From Winogradskyella sp. (GTDB lineage Bacteria; Bacteroidota; Bacteroidia; Flavobacteriales; Flavobacteriaceae): DNA of 49,149 nt. Shown here piece by piece: positions 16,051 to 24,017 of this stretch. Both the position numbers and the translations under genes were made by a program. The DNA lies in the NCBI RefSeq assembly GCF_028282165.1, contig NZ_JANQIM010000017.1, positions 1 through 49,149 on the forward strand, in the 5' to 3' direction. The first letter of the stretch is position 1. Each line of letters opens with the position of its first letter. The notes below the pieces were generated by a model. It ran no database searches, was not told where the DNA came from, and saw nothing but the letters and a program-made list of their open reading frames with translations.

Positions 16051-17346
16051 CTAAAAAGCTATTTTATTCTTGTAGTTTGTATTTTTTGTTTTGGCTTCTT
16101 CCGTACGTTTTGCATTGGCATTGTAGACCAAATTCACAGAACGTTTCATTAATAAAGATACTATAAAAGCGATTAAAAACAGACCCGAAAATACTTTTAA
16201 AGTAATATCCAAAGAACCTGTAGTGCTTTTAACAACATCGTAAACCGTTGGACCAACAACACCGGCCAAAGCCCATCCTGCTAGTACCATTCCATGGATA
16301 GCACCTAACTGTTTGGTTCCAAACAAATCGCCGAGGAATGCTGGCAATGTTGCAAATCCGCCGCCATACATAGTGATAACCGTAAAAAGAACGACAAGAA
16401 AGACTAATTCTATGGTAATTTGCGGTAAGAAGTAAAATGCTAATATCTGAAAGGCAAAGAAAATCACATAAGTATTTGGACGACCTAAATAATCGGACAA
16501 TCCAGACCATAAAATACGTCCTAAACCGTTAAAAACACCAATCAACCCAACTACAGTTGCAGCTTGCATTGGCGTATAACTTAGTTTTTCTTGCATCATT
16601 GGGCTAGCAGCTGCAATAATGGCAATACCACAGGTTATATTTATAAACATCATTATCCAGATGTAATAAAAGCGTCTTGAGCTTAAGGCTTCCTTAGCTG
16701 TAATATTAGAAATATCTGCCCTAACTGTTTTTGATGCTTCGTTCTTAAAACCTGTTGGTATATAACCTTCAGGTGGCCTTTCAATATATCTAGCTGAAAC
16801 CAAAATTAAAATCATATAAATGAATCCCAGTAAGTAGAATGCATTGGAAATCCCAACAGTTTCAAAAAATGATTGCATTACGGGACCAAATATCAATGCG
16901 GAAAATCCAAAGCCCATAATGGCCATTCCTGTTGCCAATCCGCGTTTATCTGGAAACCATTTTACTAAGGTACTAACTGGTGTAATATAACCCAATCCAA
17001 GACCAATACCACCAATTACGCCATAACAAATATAGAATAAAACCAATGACTCTAAATGCACCGCTAAACCTGACCCTAAAATACCAACACCGTAAAACAG
17101 ACCTGCTGTAGTTCCGCTAATTCTTGGCCCAACTTTCTCGACCCAAGGTCCTAAAAATGCTGCTGAGAAACCAAGGAATAAAATAGCTATTTTAAATGCC
17201 CACTTTATGGTACTCCCCTCAACATCAAAAATATCCTTAACTGGGTTTGTAATTACTGAATATGCATAGACCGATCCAATAGAAATATGGATTCCGATAG
17301 CAGACAATGCTATCAACCAGCGGTTTTTTATCTTATGAGTTGCCAT
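16051..17346 (-). CDS. OFA-family MFS transporter, copy 1
   Basis: 431 residues and 12 predicted membrane helices, with the same signatures as its neighbour: NRWLIALSAIGIHISIGSVYA, VKWFPDKRGLATGM and GGGFATLPAFLGDLFGTKQ. Compared with copy 2 it has a short hydrophilic C-terminal extension rich in Lys/Asn/Thr. It starts 22 bases after the pflA stop codon, so pflA and the two transporters are probably one transcription unit. A tandem pair may reflect import and export, or different substrates. The inferred job is moving formate or a related acid made by PFL. Confidence 0.88.
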   Translation of the reverse strand: MATHKIKNRWLIALSAIGIHISIGSVYAYSVITNPVKDIFDVEGSTIKWAFKIAILFLGFSAAFLGPWVEKVGPRISGTTAGLFYGVGILGSGLAVHLESLVLFYICYGVIGGIGLGLGYITPVSTLVKWFPDKRGLATGMAIMGFGFSALIFGPVMQSFFETVGISNAFYLLGFIYMILILVSARYIERPPEGYIPTGFKNEASKTVRADISNITAKEALSSRRFYYIWIMMFINITCGIAIIAAASPMMQEKLSYTPMQAATVVGLIGVFNGLGRILWSGLSDYLGRPNTYVIFFAFQILAFYFLPQITIELVFLVVLFTVITMYGGGFATLPAFLGDLFGTKQLGAIHGMVLAGWALAGVVGPTVYDVVKSTTGSLDITLKVFSGLFLIAFIVSLLMKRSVNLVYNANAKRTEEAKTKNTNYKNKIAF

Positions 17347-17368
17347 AGTTTTTAGTTTTTAGCGTAGG

Positions 17369-18100
17369 TTAGTTAATGCTAATTGATTTGAAATAAGGTT
17401 TTAAGACCATTTGGGCAGTATGAAGTTCTTCATCAGTATTCTCTCGAGCGTCTTTAAGTTGGTATTCCCATCCTAGGGCTTCCCATTTGTGGACACCCAA
17501 TTTATGATACGGCTGAATCTCTAATTTTTCAATTGTTTTGTAATCCTTAAAATAATGACCCATAGATTCTAGCTGTTCGGGATGGTCGGTTAAGCCAGGA
17601 ATTAACACATAACGCAACCACATGGGTTTACCAGAGGCTTCTCTATGCGTGGACACATTAAATGTAGTTTCCTTGTTTTTCTGTCCAGTGATTTGCTGAT
17701 ACCCTTCTTCGGTCATGGATTTAATATCTAACATCACCAAATCGGTATAATCATCCATCAATTCCTTAGCAAAGTGATTCAGTATGCGACCATTGGTATC
17801 TAATGCGGTATGAATGCCTTCAGCCTTTAATTTTTTGAACAATGGAATCAATGCTTTAGCTTGAAGCAAAGGCTCGCCGCCTGAAACTGTTACGCCACCA
17901 TTTTTTCCAAAATAGGGTTTGGACTTTACGACAATTTCATACAACTCATCAACTGTGTAAGGTTTACCTCCATCCATAGCTATAGTATCTGGATTATGGC
18001 AATACAAACATTTAAGTTTACACCCTTGCAAAAAAACAACACAACGAACTCCTGGCCCATCATGGGTACCGAAAGTCTCGATGGAGTGTACATTTAATAT
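17369..18100 (-). CDS. pflA: Pyruvate formate-lyase-activating enzyme (radical SAM)
   Basis: About 243 residues if read from the codon at 18100. The protein installs the glycyl radical on PFL using SAM and a [4Fe-4S] cluster held by C-x3-C-x2-C (Cys27, Cys31, Cys34 in GCKLKCLYCHNPD). The conserved N-terminus VHSIETFGTHDGPGVRC is intact and in frame. However, no ATG, GTG or TTG precedes it, and the codon where Met is expected is ATA, 3-4 bases after an AGAGGA stretch. The next in-frame TTG (18029-18031) would remove the first 23 residues, including that conserved block, so I reject it. The gene lies downstream of pflB past a terminator hairpin, which probably lowers its expression. Confidence 0.9.
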   Translation of the reverse strand: MLNVHSIETFGTHDGPGVRCVVFLQGCKLKCLYCHNPDTIAMDGGKPYTVDELYEIVVKSKPYFGKNGGVTVSGGEPLLQAKALIPLFKKLKAEGIHTALDTNGRILNHFAKELMDDYTDLVMLDIKSMTEEGYQQITGQKNKETTFNVSTHREASGKPMWLRYVLIPGLTDHPEQLESMGHYFKDYKTIEKLEIQPYHKLGVHKWEALGWEYQLKDARENTDEELHTAQMVLKPYFKSISIN

Positions 18101-18132
18101 GTTTCCTCTTGATTTGATAAGCCTAGAATTAA

Positions 18133-18172
18133 AAAAGCATCTGAAAACAATTTAAAGCTTTCAGATGCTTTT
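18133..18172 (-). terminator. Intrinsic terminator between pflB and pflA
   Basis: A perfect 14-bp inverted repeat, AAAAGCATCTGAAA (18133-18146) and TTTCAGATGCTTTT (18159-18172), with a 12-base loop. On the minus strand the hairpin is followed by a T-run, 12 bases after the pflB stop codon. It should cut most pflB transcripts and leave a low level of read-through into pflA, which suits the need for far less activase than enzyme. Confidence 0.88.
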
Positions 18173-18183
18173 AATCAACCTAA

Positions 18184-20409
18184 TTACATTGTTTCATGGA
18201 ATGATCTTGAAATGACCTCAAGTTGCTGTTCTCTTGTAAGTCTTACAAAATTTACCGCATAACCAGAAACCCTGATTGTTAATTGTGGATATTCTTCAGG
18301 ATGCTCCATGGCATCACGTAGTGTTTCTTTATCTAACACATTAATATTTACGTGCTGTGCGCTATTTTCAAAATAACCATCTAAAATTGCCGTTAGGTTT
18401 TCAATTCTGGTTTCAATATCAGAACCTAATGATTTAGGTACAATTGAAAATGTATTGGAAATACCATCTTGGGCATCTTCGTAATTAATTTTTGCTACTG
18501 AATTTAAAGAAGCTATAGCACCTAATTCATCACGTCCGTGCATAGGGTTGGCACCTGGTGCAAACGGAACACCTAAAGCTCTACCATCTGGTGTAGCACC
18601 AGTTTTTTTACCATAGACTACGTTAGATGTAATGGTTAAAACAGATAATGAAGGTTCTGCATTTTTATAAACCTGAAACTGTTTCAATTCATTATTAAAA
18701 TCTGCTACCGCATCTGCTGCAAGCATATCTACTCTATCATCGTCATTTCCATATTTAGGGAATTCTCCTTCAATTTCAAAATCAACAGTCAATCCCTTTT
18801 CATTTCTAATAGGTTTTACTCTGGCATACTTAATTGCTGATAATGAATCTGCTACTATGGACAATCCTGCAATACCATAGGCAATATTAACATGAGGATT
18901 AGTGTCTATCAGTGCCATTTGCGCTTTTTCGTAATAATACTTATCGTGCATGTAATGAATAATGTTCATGGCATCGGCATAGACTCTTGCAATTTCTTGC
19001 ATGGCAATTCTGAAATTGGTCTGCACCTTATCGAAATCCAAATATTCATCTTTATCTTCGGGTACACCTTCAAAGATTTGAACACCTGTTAATTCGCATT
19101 TACCGCCATTAATAGCTAGTAATAATGTTTTTGCCAAATTGGTACGTGCTCCAAAAAACTGAATAGATTTTCCTAAATCCTGATGAGATACACAGCAAGC
19201 AATACCATAATCGTCACTGTAGCGTACATCTCTCATTAGTCTATCATTTTCAAACTGTAGTGATGATGTTTCTATAGCTACTTTAGCACAGAATTTTTTA
19301 AAGTTTTCTGGTAAATCATCAGACCAAAGCACTGTCATATTTGGTTCTGGTGATGGCCCTAAGTTATAAAGTGTATTTAAGAAACGGAATGATGTTTTGG
19401 TTACCTTGGTTCTACCATCATTAAACATCCCTCCAATCGCTTCAGTTACCCAAGTTGGGTCACCAGCAAAAATCTCATCATAAGCTTTCATTCTTAAATG
19501 GCGTACCATTCTTAGTTTCATCACAAACTGATCTACAAGCTCTTGTGCTTCAGATTCTGTAATTAAACCCTCTTCCAAATCATTTTCAATAAAGATGTCT
19601 AAAAAGGTAGATACATTTCCTAGTGACATTGCCGCACCATCTTGTTCTTTTACAGCCGCTAAATAGGCCATGTAGGTCCATTGCACAGCTTCTTGAGCAT
19701 TCTCTGCTGGTCTACTGAGATCCAAATCGTACTTGTCACCTAGGCGTTTCATGGCCTTTAAGGCTTTGATTTGTTCAGATACCTCTTCACGTAACCTTAT
19801 GACTTCATCAGTCATTGGCCCAGTTACTTTTGCTAAATCTTCTTTTTTCCTTTCAATTAAGAAATCTAATCCGTAAAGTGCTATACGTCTATAATCACCA
19901 ATAATTCTACCTCTTGCATAATTATCTGGCAAACCTGTTAGAATTCCCAAAGAGCGGTATTTCTTTATTTCATCATTATACGCATCAAAAACACCATCGT
20001 TGTGCGTTTTTACATATTTAGAAAACAACTCTGTTAGTTTTTCGTTAGGCTCTAGACCATGCTCAGAAAGTGCTTTTTGTACCACTTTAAATCCTCCGAA
20101 AGGTTTCATAGTACGTTTTAGTAACTCATCTGTTTGTAAACCTACAATAACTTCATTTTCTTTATCAATATAGCCAGGCCCAAAAGCATCAATTGTAGAA
20201 ATTGTATTTGTATCTATGCTCCTAACACCATTATTAGCGCGTTCTTCTGCCATGGCTTTTTTACAAATGCTCCATAGCTTCTCGGTTTTAGCAGTTGGAC
20301 CTTCTAAAAAGTCAGCCGTGCCATAATAAGGCGAGATATTATTAAAAACAAAACTTCGCACATTAACTGTATTAGTCCAAAGGCCTTCCAAAAATTGTTT
20401 TACTTCCAT
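18184..20409 (-). CDS. pflB: Formate C-acetyltransferase (pyruvate formate-lyase)
   Basis: 741 residues from the ATG at 20409 ([11 protein letters not shown]). An upstream ATG at 20460 would add 17 residues unlike the family and would overlap the predicted promoter. The enzyme splits pyruvate + CoA into acetyl-CoA + formate without oxygen. The two active-site cysteines are Cys405-Cys406 (GIACCVS) and the glycyl radical site is Gly716 in RVSGYAVNF near the C-terminus, as in E. coli PflB. The length is normal. The activase and two OFA transporters follow. PFL is destroyed by oxygen, so its presence implies a real anaerobic or microaerobic life phase. Confidence 0.97.
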   Translation of the reverse strand: MEVKQFLEGLWTNTVNVRSFVFNNISPYYGTADFLEGPTAKTEKLWSICKKAMAEERANNGVRSIDTNTISTIDAFGPGYIDKENEVIVGLQTDELLKRTMKPFGGFKVVQKALSEHGLEPNEKLTELFSKYVKTHNDGVFDAYNDEIKKYRSLGILTGLPDNYARGRIIGDYRRIALYGLDFLIERKKEDLAKVTGPMTDEVIRLREEVSEQIKALKAMKRLGDKYDLDLSRPAENAQEAVQWTYMAYLAAVKEQDGAAMSLGNVSTFLDIFIENDLEEGLITESEAQELVDQFVMKLRMVRHLRMKAYDEIFAGDPTWVTEAIGGMFNDGRTKVTKTSFRFLNTLYNLGPSPEPNMTVLWSDDLPENFKKFCAKVAIETSSLQFENDRLMRDVRYSDDYGIACCVSHQDLGKSIQFFGARTNLAKTLLLAINGGKCELTGVQIFEGVPEDKDEYLDFDKVQTNFRIAMQEIARVYADAMNIIHYMHDKYYYEKAQMALIDTNPHVNIAYGIAGLSIVADSLSAIKYARVKPIRNEKGLTVDFEIEGEFPKYGNDDDRVDMLAADAVADFNNELKQFQVYKNAEPSLSVLTITSNVVYGKKTGATPDGRALGVPFAPGANPMHGRDELGAIASLNSVAKINYEDAQDGISNTFSIVPKSLGSDIETRIENLTAILDGYFENSAQHVNINVLDKETLRDAMEHPEEYPQLTIRVSGYAVNFVRLTREQQLEVISRSFHETM

Positions 20410-20457
20410 GATCGTATGATATTTATATCTAATAAAAATTGTCTTTTTTCGATAATA

Positions 20458-20500
20458 CAAAATTAGATATGATACAAATCATTAATGCTGATTTTTGTCA
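20458..20500 (-). promoter_or_regulatory. Candidate Crp/Fnr-dependent promoter of pflB with a second overlapping site
   Basis: Read on the minus strand, the -7 box is a perfect TAATTTTG (20458-20465). The palindrome GC-TGATTTTTGTCA (plus-strand reading, core 20489-20500) is centred exactly 33.0 bp from it, as at ppdK and ccoI. A second TGA-N6-TCA element (TGATACAAATCA, 20470-20481) lies between the two, 14 bp from the box. If the same protein binds there it would block the promoter, so it may serve repression or be chance. Confidence 0.62.
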
Positions 20501-20678
20501 TGTTTTGCTTTTTCAAACTCCTTAAAATCAGAGGAACAACGAGCGAAAACGTTTGAATTAAGGCACTTCAGTGTTTATTAAAATTCGAAATGTTTTATCT
20601 TTTTAGTGTTTAATGAAGAATTATTAAAGCTAGAAATCATTATCGTTCAGAATCAACCAACTAATCATAAATTATTAT

Positions 20679-20686
20679 TACTTTTG
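20679..20686 (+). promoter_or_regulatory. -7 box of the putative small RNA
   Basis: TACTTTTG is a perfect match to the Bacteroidota -7 consensus TAnnTTTG on the plus strand, with no coding sequence before the next terminator. No clear TTG is seen at -33. Confidence 0.45.
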
Positions 20687-20810
20687 CCGGGATACTTTTT
20701 TACTAATAATATTGATTAATCACTTAGGGTTAATGACTTAAATTTTATTAGTTGTTAGGGTGAAAAGTATCATATTTTTAAAGGGCTTTATTTGATAAAG
20801 CCCTTTTTTA
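20687..20810 (+). ncRNA. Putative small RNA, 6S-like rod with terminator
   Basis: A non-coding stretch with its own -7 box and terminator. The predicted RNA is one long interrupted hairpin: GATACTTTT (20691-20699) pairs with AAAAGTATC (20763-20771), then ACTAATAA (20702-20709) with TTATTAGT (20745-20752), then ATTAA (20715-20719) with TTAAT (20730-20734). A lopsided bulge (20753-20762) lies between the first two stems. It ends in a perfect stem AAAGGGCTTTAT / ATAAAGCCCTTT plus a T-run (20780-20810). A rod with a central bubble and terminator, about 110-120 nt long, is the plan of 6S RNA, and a flavobacterial 6S-type family (6S-Flavo) has been described. I infer membership from shape only. Confidence 0.5.
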
Positions 20811-20930
20811 TGCCTCTTTTAAAAAGTTTTAATATTCAGTTTCTTCTTATAAATCAACAGAGGTTAAAAAAATCCCCCTAAATTTCTTATTTTCGTAAAA
20901 ATCCCTATTAATTTTTGCAGATTTTAGATT

Positions 20931-22703
20931 ATGACAGACGTTAAACGCCTCTTTGATTTCCCTTACTATCAATTAAAACATAAACCAAATAGTAAAGCCT
21001 TGGTTACAAAATATAATGGTGAGTGGACAGCCTTGTCTACTCAAGAATATATAGATAAAGCCAACGCCGTAAGCCGTGCACTCATAAAAATGGGCGTACA
21101 AAAAGATGATAAAATTGCCGTAATATCTTCTACTAATAGAACCGAATGGAATATCATGGATATAGGTGTGCTTCAAGTTGGGGCACAAAATATTCCTATT
21201 TACCCTACGATTTCTCCCGAAGATTACGAATACGTATTAAATCACAGTGAATCCATTTACTGTTTTGTATCAGATGAAGAAGTTCTTGAAAAAGTAAAGA
21301 AAGTACAAGGCAACACTAAATTAAAGGAAGTCTATTCTTTTGATGAAATTAATGGTTGTAAACATTATTCTGAACTGTTCGAATTGGGTAAAGATGAAAG
21401 TACACAAAACGAGGTTGAAGCTCGAAAAGATAATGTGAAACCTGAAGATTTGGCAACCATAATATATACGTCTGGTACAACTGGTCAACCAAAAGGCGTT
21501 ATGTTATCGCACTGGAACATAACCAGTAATGCCCTAGATGCGTCTAAACGCCTTCCTCCTATTGATGGTGAAACAAGAGTTCTAAGCTTTCTACCTATAT
21601 GCCATATTTTTGAGCGTGTGCTCATCTATATATACCAATATGCTGGTACTAGTGTTTATTTTGCCGAAGGTTTAGACAAGATTGGAGATAATGCCAAAGA
21701 GATAAAACCGCATTTAATGAGCGTTGTACCCAGACTTCTGGAAAAGGTTTTTGATAAAATTATGCTCAAAGCCGATGAATTATCTGGTATAAAGCAAAAG
21801 CTTTTTTATTGGGCAGTAGAGCTAGGGGAAAAATGGGAACCATATAGAGCCAATGGATCGTGGTACGAATTTAAACTAAGCATAGCCAACAAACTCATAT
21901 TTAGTAAATGGAGAGCAGCACTAGGTGGAGAATTAAAAACTATGGTTTCTGGTAGCGCCGCGCTTCAACCTAGATTATCTAGAGTTTTTTGCGCCGGACA
22001 AATGCAAGTTATGGAAGGCTACGGATTAACAGAAACCTCACCGGTTGTTTCTGTTGGAATGTACAGTGATACACATTACAAAGTGGGAACAGTAGGAAAA
22101 CCTATAGATAATGTTGAAGTTAAAATTGCCGACGATGGTGAAATTTTAATCAAAGGCCCTAATGTTATGCTGGGCTATTACAAAGATCCAGAAAAAACTG
22201 CTAGTGTAATGACAGACGATTATTTCCATACTGGTGACAAAGGCATAGTCGATGAAGATGGTTTTCTAAAAATTACAGGGCGTAAAAAGGAAATGTTTAA
22301 AACTTCAGGAGGAAAGTATATCATCCCTACATTATTGGAAAATGACTTAAAACAATCTTTATTTATAGAGCAAGTAATGGTTATTGGAGAAGGCGAAAAA
22401 ATGCCTGGTGCAATTATTCAACCAAATTTTGAGTTCATTAGAGATTGGATAGAGCATAAAGGTCATGATATCGGAACTTCTGAAAAAGAAATAGCTACAG
22501 CAGATAAGGTTATAAAACGCATCCAAAAAGAGGTTGATAAATACAATAAGAACTTTGGAAAATGGGAGCAAATAAAACGTTTCGAATTAACTTCTGAAGC
22601 TTGGACTATAGATGATGGGCACCTTACACCCACGATGAAAATGAAACGAAGTGTCATTAGGGAAAAATACGACGATTTATATGAAAAAATATACAGAAGT
22701 TGA
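20931..22703 (+). CDS. Long-chain fatty acid-CoA ligase (AMP-forming)
   Basis: 590 residues, the usual length of bacteroidete FadD15-type ligases. Motifs: the P-loop YTSGTTGQPKG (179-189), EGYGLTETSPVVSVG, TGDKG and the ITGRKKEMFKTSGGKYI hinge/Lys region. It activates fatty acids to acyl-CoA through an acyl-adenylate, feeding the beta-oxidation genes that follow. No membrane segment is obvious. The ATG at 20931 is clear. The gene stands alone on the plus strand, following the putative small RNA and its terminator. Confidence 0.95.
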   Translation: MTDVKRLFDFPYYQLKHKPNSKALVTKYNGEWTALSTQEYIDKANAVSRALIKMGVQKDDKIAVISSTNRTEWNIMDIGVLQVGAQNIPIYPTISPEDYEYVLNHSESIYCFVSDEEVLEKVKKVQGNTKLKEVYSFDEINGCKHYSELFELGKDESTQNEVEARKDNVKPEDLATIIYTSGTTGQPKGVMLSHWNITSNALDASKRLPPIDGETRVLSFLPICHIFERVLIYIYQYAGTSVYFAEGLDKIGDNAKEIKPHLMSVVPRLLEKVFDKIMLKADELSGIKQKLFYWAVELGEKWEPYRANGSWYEFKLSIANKLIFSKWRAALGGELKTMVSGSAALQPRLSRVFCAGQMQVMEGYGLTETSPVVSVGMYSDTHYKVGTVGKPIDNVEVKIADDGEILIKGPNVMLGYYKDPEKTASVMTDDYFHTGDKGIVDEDGFLKITGRKKEMFKTSGGKYIIPTLLENDLKQSLFIEQVMVIGEGEKMPGAIIQPNFEFIRDWIEHKGHDIGTSEKEIATADKVIKRIQKEVDKYNKNFGKWEQIKRFELTSEAWTIDDGHLTPTMKMKRSVIREKYDDLYEKIYRS

Positions 22704-22818
22704 TAGCTGATTCATCTGAAAAAATCTAAATAAAACAATTTAAATTTTAATCAATACGCTCATTCATTTTGGAATAAAATTTGATGCTAATTTTATGAAT
22801 TATTAAATCACAGAAGGC

Positions 22819-23247
22819 ATGAAACATCTTAGAACATTAATCGCATGTTTTGTCATTTTAGTTATACCGACTACGGTAGTTAGTCAAGATACTTTTTCCA
22901 AAACCACAAGCGAGCTTGTTTTTGAAGGTAGCTCTGAAGAACGTTTTATTGAAACATACGTTACAGAAGATGCTCTAAGTCTTCATTTCATAGTCAATTG
23001 CAAACTTACTGAAGGTTTAATCGCTGTTGAAATCACAAATGCCGAAACAGGAAAAAATTATGGTGCTTTCACCATAGGCGGATCAAAATCTGACGTTCCA
23101 AATCAAAGCTCCTCTGTAAAGGAAAATGTATTAAGCGATATTAATAAGGTGATTAAGAGTCCCGCAACCGGCTACTATAGGATAAAGGTAAAAGCCAAAA
23201 ATGCTAAAGCCCAACTTAAGGTCATTGTGGAACAGTTTTACAACTAA
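22819..23247 (+). CDS. Small exported protein of unknown function
   Basis: 142 residues. A signal peptide (about 1-22, MKHLRTLIACFVILVIPTTVVSQ) is followed by a short domain of alternating beta-like segments (SLHFIVNCKLTEG, LIAVEITNAETGKNYGAF, YYRIKVKAKNAKAQLKVIVEQF), which suggests a beta-sandwich. I recognise no family and see no lipobox or sorting tail. It follows the acyl-CoA ligase by 115 bases and precedes the marR operon by 314 bases, so it is probably a separate unit. Confidence 0.7.
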   Translation: MKHLRTLIACFVILVIPTTVVSQDTFSKTTSELVFEGSSEERFIETYVTEDALSLHFIVNCKLTEGLIAVEITNAETGKNYGAFTIGGSKSDVPNQSSSVKENVLSDINKVIKSPATGYYRIKVKAKNAKAQLKVIVEQFYN

Positions 23248-23514
23248 CGCGCAAAAACATTTCTTATCCTTAACTAAAACATATGATATAGTTTTATATC
23301 CATATTGTTTCTGGCCAATAAGGTTACTGCTTAAATCTTACTGCATTTTGTGCTGTAGTTAAAACATCTATCGTTAAGGTTTTTCATAAAAACTGACCTC
23401 TGGTTTACCATATAAACCACGGTAAAATTAGGTATCTATCATCAATACAATTTCATGAGAGCTTATTCAATTTAACTATTTCCAATAGACTTTAATTTTT
23501 TTAGAAAAATTTAT
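23248..23514. other. Intergenic region upstream of marR-fad operon
   Basis: No open gene is supported here. The only structure I note is an inverted repeat TGGTTTA (23401-23407) / TAAACCA (23413-23419) with a 5-base spacer and no following T-run. It is a possible regulator site or RNA hairpin. Confidence 0.4.
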
Positions 23515-23545
23515 TATGCATGCATAGTATTTTTTACTATATTTG
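23515..23545 (+). promoter_or_regulatory. Candidate marR operator and promoter
   Basis: A perfect 12-bp palindrome TATGCATGCATA (23515-23526) and an overlapping inverted repeat ATAGTA/TACTAT (23524-23540) lie directly before a perfect -7 box TATATTTG (23538-23545). The palindrome would cover the -33 region, so a dimeric repressor bound there would block the promoter. The predicted leader before the marR ATG is only about 10 bases. Confidence 0.6.
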
Positions 23546-23561
23546 GATCAAACTAAAAAAC

Positions 23562-24017
23562 ATGAAAGACAAAACTATAGATTATGTACTGAGAACCACT
23601 TGGTTAGCAGTTAACAAAATGTATAACGAAGAAGCTTCAAAATTCGATACTACAATGGCTACCGGTTTTGCATTGCTAAGTATCGATCCAGAAAAGGGCA
23701 CACCTTCCACATCTTTGGGGCCAAAAATGGGCATGGAAGCAACAAGTCTTTCGCGTACGTTAAAGACTATGGAAGAAAAAGGCTTAATTGAACGTAAACC
23801 AAACCCTGAAGATGGTCGTGGCGTATTAATACACTTAACGGATTTCGGTAGAGAAAAAAGAGACTATTCTAAAGAACGTGTCTTGATTTTTGATAATGCT
23901 ATAAGGTCTAACATTTCTCCTGAAAAAATTGAGCATTTCTACGAAGTCGCCGAGCTTATAAATAACATGATATCTAACAAAAAAATATACAATCAAAAAG
24001 AACACATTTTAAAATAA
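23562..24017 (+). CDS. MarR-family transcriptional regulator of the fad operon
   Basis: 151 residues from the ATG at 23562 (MKDKTIDYVLRTTW). The in-frame ATG at 23520 lies inside the predicted operator and is rejected. The winged helix-turn-helix is complete: GMEATSLSRTLKTMEEKGLI is the recognition region, followed by the wing RKPNPEDGRGVLIHLTDFG with the family's typical DxR. Its stop codon overlaps the fadN start as TAATG, so it is translated with the genes it probably controls. An acyl-CoA or fatty-acid ligand is likely from context, as with other MarR or TetR regulators of fad genes, but unproved. Confidence 0.92.
   Translation: MKDKTIDYVLRTTWLAVNKMYNEEASKFDTTMATGFALLSIDPEKGTPSTSLGPKMGMEATSLSRTLKTMEEKGLIERKPNPEDGRGVLIHLTDFGREKRDYSKERVLIFDNAIRSNISPEKIEHFYEVAELINNMISNKKIYNQKEHILK

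Noticed and set aside
18091..18093. ATG in another frame as the pflA start, with a later frameshift over the T7 run
   Set aside because: The conserved activase N-terminus reads unbroken in the main frame from codon GTA at 18089-18091 onward, so no frameshift is needed. The alternative frame encodes unrelated sequence and soon stops.
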